Source: Parundibacterium terreum
GTDB lineage: Bacteria; Pseudomonadota; Gammaproteobacteria; Burkholderiales; Burkholderiaceae_D
Direction of reading: 5' to 3'
NCBI RefSeq assembly: GCF_014636315.1
Contig: NZ_BMED01000001.1
Location: 935,941 to 999,940, forward strand
Length of the DNA: 64,000 nt
Shown here: piece after piece, positions 60,917 to 64,000 of the stretch
How positions within the stretch are numbered: position 1 is the stretch's first letter
Layout: each line of letters begins with the position of its first letter
Made by a program: the position numbers and the translations under genes
Notes under the pieces: generated by a model
Databases searched by the model: none
What the model was told of the DNA's origin: nothing
What the model saw: the letters and a program-made list of their open reading frames with translations, nothing else

Positions 60917-62146
60917 ATGATTTCTACACGCGCTGTGCTGACCATCCTTGCGGCATTGATTCCCACCCTGGCACATGCCAACGATGCAGACTGCGACAAG
61001 CTCATCCGCGATGGGCAATATCTGCACGCCATGGATTGCATAGGTACAGGCAAAGGCATCATAACGGCTCATAACAGGAGCATCATTCTTTCTTTTCTGG
61101 GGCGGGAACGGGAAGCCCAACAGTTTTTCAGCAAGGAAGACAACGATAGCTTTGTCATAGGAAGAAATCCGGGACTGTCTGCAGAAAAAATAAACGATAC
61201 CCATACTTATCAGCAGCGCGCAGCCATCCCTGCTTTGACGGCACTGGCAGCGCCCTACCAGGTCGTCATGCTGAATGAAGCACACCATATCTCCCAGCAC
61301 AGGATTTTTGCTCTGCAGCTGGCAAAGGCGCTACGGGAACGGGGCTTTACCCATCTCGCCGTTGAGACACTGGCGAATGCAGAAGAAACACAAAAGCAGG
61401 GTTATCCCAGTTTGAAATCACCCACCTCCGGCAACTACACGGCGGACCCCGAGTTTGCTTTTTTCCTGCGAGAAGCCATATCGCTTGGATATCAATTGGT
61501 CTCCTATGAATCCTATGGCAATCAAGGAATCGCCGACCGTGAAAAGGGGCAAGCCAGCAACTTGAAGAAATTGATGGATAGAGAACCCAATGCAAAAGTT
61601 TTGGTGTATGCGGGATATGCACACATCAGAAAATTCCACACGGGGCCAGGACCAAAATGGATGGCGGAAGTATTTAAAGAACTGACCGGAATTGATCCCC
61701 TGACCATAGACCAGGAGGGAGGCACCCCTAACCCTTATGACAAGCTGACCGACAAAACCTGGATGGCAGTCAAAGATCAGTTGCAGGGCGAGCCAAGCGT
61801 GTTTGTGAAAAACGGATCGGAATGGCTGGTTTCGAAATCCTATCAGAGCCTTGCCGATATTTCTGTATTCCACCCTGAAACAAAGCTGGTCGATGGCCGT
61901 CCGGATTGGCTGGCAAAAAATCGCACAAAACACATCGTAAAGACAGGAAAAATCGGCACCGGCGAGCAAATTGTCATTCGGGCGATGGTAAAAGGAGAGC
62001 AAAACGGCATTCCGGTTGACCAGGTGCTGGTTGACGGTAATGCCGAGGAAGCCATCCTGTTCTTGCCCAAAGGCTCCTATCAGATAGAGAAGGAAACTCT
62101 TCCTGATGGCATCGTCAAACTCTATGAGTTGAGTATCGGCCAATAA
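60917..62146 (+). CDS. Exported ChaN/EreA-like protein with a long C-terminal domain
   Basis: A 409-residue secreted protein: signal MISTRAVLTILAALIPTLAHA, then a region with conserved cysteines (DCDKLIRDGQYLHAMDC), then the superfamily core (VVMLNEAHHISQHRIFALQL, HLAVETLA, LVSYESYGNQG and VLVYAGYAHIRKFHTGPG), and a C-terminal domain of about 140 residues rich in beta strands. It is a distant relative of the tandem pair at 38600-40428 with EAHH in place of ELHG. Enzymatic role unknown; a haem-binding or esterase-type activity is possible. Confidence 0.75.
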   Translation: MISTRAVLTILAALIPTLAHANDADCDKLIRDGQYLHAMDCIGTGKGIITAHNRSIILSFLGREREAQQFFSKEDNDSFVIGRNPGLSAEKINDTHTYQQRAAIPALTALAAPYQVVMLNEAHHISQHRIFALQLAKALRERGFTHLAVETLANAEETQKQGYPSLKSPTSGNYTADPEFAFFLREAISLGYQLVSYESYGNQGIADREKGQASNLKKLMDREPNAKVLVYAGYAHIRKFHTGPGPKWMAEVFKELTGIDPLTIDQEGGTPNPYDKLTDKTWMAVKDQLQGEPSVFVKNGSEWLVSKSYQSLADISVFHPETKLVDGRPDWLAKNRTKHIVKTGKIGTGEQIVIRAMVKGEQNGIPVDQVLVDGNAEEAILFLPKGSYQIEKETLPDGIVKLYELSIGQ

Positions 62147-62183
62147 GCACGCTGATAACTGATATCCGGCACTTCACTCAAAA

Positions 62184-62213
62184 AAAAGAGCGGAGTTTTC
62201 ACTCCGCTCTTTT
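62184..62213. terminator. Bidirectional intrinsic terminator
   Basis: AAAAGAGCGGAGT and ACTCCGCTCTTTT pair perfectly around TTTC. It lies between the convergent ChaN/EreA-like gene and the MFS gene. Confidence 0.88.
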
Positions 62214-62278
62214 ACTTTCAATCAGGCACTCACACTGAACAAGGCTAGCAAAGCGCGCAGACCTTGCCATAACCCCTG

Positions 62279-63538
62279 CTACTTGGAAGCAGCCTGCAGC
62301 GCAGGAGCTGGCTCCACTCTGCGGTTTGCCCAGATGCGCGACACCAGCAGCCAGGCTGTGATGGAAGTGCCCAGCATCACATAGCCGATGACGTTGAAGT
62401 GCTGCAGCTTGCCGTCCGCGCCGTAGCTGATGATGTGGCCGGCCACTACCGAGGCGAGGCCGCCGCACAATTGCTGAATGGCGGAACTGATCGCATTGAA
62501 GGCGCCGCGCTGGGCCTGGTCCGGCACGGTGGAAACCAGTGCCTGGAACGGGATCATGCGTGAGAAGATACCCACAAATAAGACGGCATTGACCACGATC
62601 AGCACCAGCAAGGATACCGGCGGCAGGTTGGTATAGATCAGCACCATCACGATTGACAGCGCCGTACCGGCCGAAAACACCTTGAACTTGCCGAAAGCAT
62701 CCGCTGCCCGGCCGATCAGCGGCCCGAAGACGATCGTGCACAGGCCGGTCACCAGGTACACCGTAGGCAGTTCATGCAGACTGATGCCCAGGTTGTTCAC
62801 GACGAAAGCGCTGCTGAAAGGCATCAGCATGAAACCGCCCGTAGTGAGCAAGGCAACTGCGGCAAACGCGACTATGTACCGTGTATCGGTCAGCGTATGC
62901 AGCAAGTGCATCCACGGGCTGCGCTCCTGCGGTATGCCGAGGTGGGCGTTGACCGGTTCCATCTTCCAGGCGACGAACAAGCCGCCGACCAGGCCTATGC
63001 CTGCCATCACCAGGAACGGCATATGCCAGTCCCAATGGCTGGACAGATACAGGCTGGCCGGCAGGCCCAGTACCTGACTGGCTGCAAACGCTGTCTGTAT
63101 CAGGCCCATGACCCTGCCGCGCATCTGCACCGGGAACAGGTCGGTGGAGATAGCCAGCACCACGGAGCCGATCACGCCGCCAAACAGGCCGGTGACAATA
63201 CGCGCCAGCAGCAGGCTTTCAAAGCTGGTTGCCAGCCCGCACCAGACAGTGCCGAGAATAAAGCCGGTGTAAAAGAACAGCAGTATCTTTTTACGGTCGT
63301 AGCGGTCGGCAAAGCCCGCCGCCAGCAAGCCGGATATACCCGCGCTGAAGGCGTAGGCAGAAACGATCAGGCCGAATTGCGAAGGCTCTATGGACAGCGC
63401 CGGCATGATGATCGCACCCAGAGGCGACATCAGCATGAAGTCGAGTATCACGGCAAACTGCAAAAAGGCCAGCATGCCGACAACGAGTTTTTGGTAAGGG
63501 GAGAACTTGGGCGGCGTAGTCACCGCGCCAGCGGTCAC
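62279..63538 (-). CDS. MFS transporter (DHA1-like)
   Basis: A 419-residue transporter with 12 helices. MFS motif A is visible as GFADRYDRKKIL (loop 2-3), and FGLIVSAYAFSAGISGLLAA precedes it. PFQALVSTVPDQAQRGAFNA is typical of drug/sugar exporters of the DHA1 group. The start is GTG 63538, which shares bases with the stop codon of a 23-codon frame beginning at 63606 (GTGA overlap). The substrate is unknown. A possible regulatory role of the upstream frame is discussed separately. Confidence 0.9.
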   Translation of the reverse strand: MTAGAVTTPPKFSPYQKLVVGMLAFLQFAVILDFMLMSPLGAIIMPALSIEPSQFGLIVSAYAFSAGISGLLAAGFADRYDRKKILLFFYTGFILGTVWCGLATSFESLLLARIVTGLFGGVIGSVVLAISTDLFPVQMRGRVMGLIQTAFAASQVLGLPASLYLSSHWDWHMPFLVMAGIGLVGGLFVAWKMEPVNAHLGIPQERSPWMHLLHTLTDTRYIVAFAAVALLTTGGFMLMPFSSAFVVNNLGISLHELPTVYLVTGLCTIVFGPLIGRAADAFGKFKVFSAGTALSIVMVLIYTNLPPVSLLVLIVVNAVLFVGIFSRMIPFQALVSTVPDQAQRGAFNAISSAIQQLCGGLASVVAGHIISYGADGKLQHFNVIGYVMLGTSITAWLLVSRIWANRRVEPAPALQAASK

Positions 63539-63606
63539 GCTGCACCGCCTGCGGCTGCGGCGCTGCTGCCCGGCGCCGGTTTGATTGTATTTCTTTGTTT
63601 CTTCAT
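63535..63606 (-). CDS. Short upstream reading frame (23 aa) overlapping the MFS start
   Basis: MKKQRNTIKPAPGSSAAAAG then GAA and a TGA stop that lies inside GTGA at the MFS start. GGGAAAAAA precedes the ATG. It could be a coupling leader, or, with a frameshift, the true N-terminus of the transporter. The composition is low complexity, so the evidence is weak. Confidence 0.3.
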   Translation of the reverse strand: MKKQRNTIKPAPGSSAAAAGGAA

Positions 63607-64000
63607 TTTTTTCCCTGATTCAATATTTTGGAGGGTCATTTTTGCCCTCCTTGCTAGTAAGACGATTCAAAAATAAAAAAATTGCATCAATTTGAAAATA
63701 TTTTTATGAATGTCTGAATCAGCAAGGATAGCTTAAAAAGCAGACACCGCGATCAATATGGTGACTGCTACCCTGTCGATGCAGGCATGGGCCTGGATTA
63801 GAAAAAAGCATCAGAGAGAAACACCAGGGAAAACGCTACGACGCGGCCGCCTATCGGTACAGCCGATAACAGAAGGTGTAAATGTCTGTAAGCGAGATAG
63901 ATTGCGCTTGCTTAAATAGCGGGCTATAAATACAATCTTGCAACATATACGCCTGCAGTACCTATACCTGTATCACCTCTCAGCACACCCTTCCCCCATG
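63607..64000. other. Intergenic stretch at the right edge
   Basis: About 390 bases upstream of the MFS gene, AT-rich near 63660-63720 where a promoter is expected (TTGCATCAATTTGAAAATAT region). No gene, tRNA or inverted repeat of note was seen to the window end. Confidence 0.35.

Noticed and set aside
1-64000. CRISPR arrays, tRNA or rRNA genes, prophage modules
   Set aside because: No regular spaced repeats, no cloverleaf-type sequences and no phage structural or integrase genes were noticed by reading. A tRNA scan was not possible here.

Overview
The window looks like a chromosomal segment of a Gram-negative betaproteobacterium, most probably of the Oxalobacteraceae (Herminiimonas/Janthinobacterium type). 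This is an inference from gene content: a DUF4148 protein, an RND pump with OprM-type outer-membrane factor, a TonB-dependent receptor, many AraC/TetR/SDR genes and OmpR-type signalling. It is not based on any search. Most of the DNA is ordinary, dense chromosome, but an island at about 5.5-15.4 kb looks different.

Layout. 1-3.0 kb: a P-type cation ATPase (cut by the left edge) and a CDF cation efflux protein, both on the minus strand. 3.3-5.5 kb: an AraC regulator divergent from an SDR operon. 5.5-15.4 kb: a run of about ten small, same-strand (+) orphan genes. Each is separated from the next by a copy of a short repeat with core CCGGCCA...GCAGTCGTTCGCA. The run is interrupted by a complete IS30-family element, a complete IS1182-family element with perfect 17-bp ends and a GGCC target duplication, and the remnant of a second IS1182-like end. 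Only DUF4279 and DUF4291 proteins and one beta-barrel-like protein are recognisable. This looks like a cassette array or repeat-bounded hotspot, although canonical integron attC core sites and an integrase are not visible.

15.4-27 kb: a membrane protein, a PhnA-like zinc-ribbon protein, a c-di-GMP-I (GEMM) riboswitch ahead of a secreted sedolisin (S53) with C-terminal Ig-like repeats, a DksA-like protein, two tandem secreted DUF6624 proteins, a CcdA/thioredoxin pair, a GFA-family protein and an OmpR/EnvZ-type two-component system. 27-33 kb: small stress-type genes (DUF4148, hemerythrin, lipoprotein), a PAS-PAS hybrid kinase, an SDR and an Ohr peroxidase. A 112-bp cis-regulatory block occurs twice here, and a related third copy lies near 24.0 kb.

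33-44 kb: two palindromic MITE-like elements flank a TonB receptor, with a glycerophosphodiester phosphodiesterase after the second one. Then come two tandem GELHGT (ChaN/EreA-like) secreted proteins, a catalytically degenerate M50-like membrane protein coupled to a class A beta-lactamase, and a membrane GGDEF diguanylate cyclase that could feed the riboswitch. 44-54 kb: a nitrilase-family amidohydrolase, a YbfB-type MFS exporter with divergent TetR, and a complete RND tripartite efflux operon with a divergent TetR and visible palindromic operators. 54-64 kb: a GNAT protein, a frameshifted FAD monooxygenase, two AraC regulators, an SDR, a SIMPL-domain protein, a second GNAT protein, a third ChaN/EreA-like protein and an MFS transporter with a short overlapping upstream reading frame.

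No tRNA, rRNA, CRISPR array or replication origin was seen.
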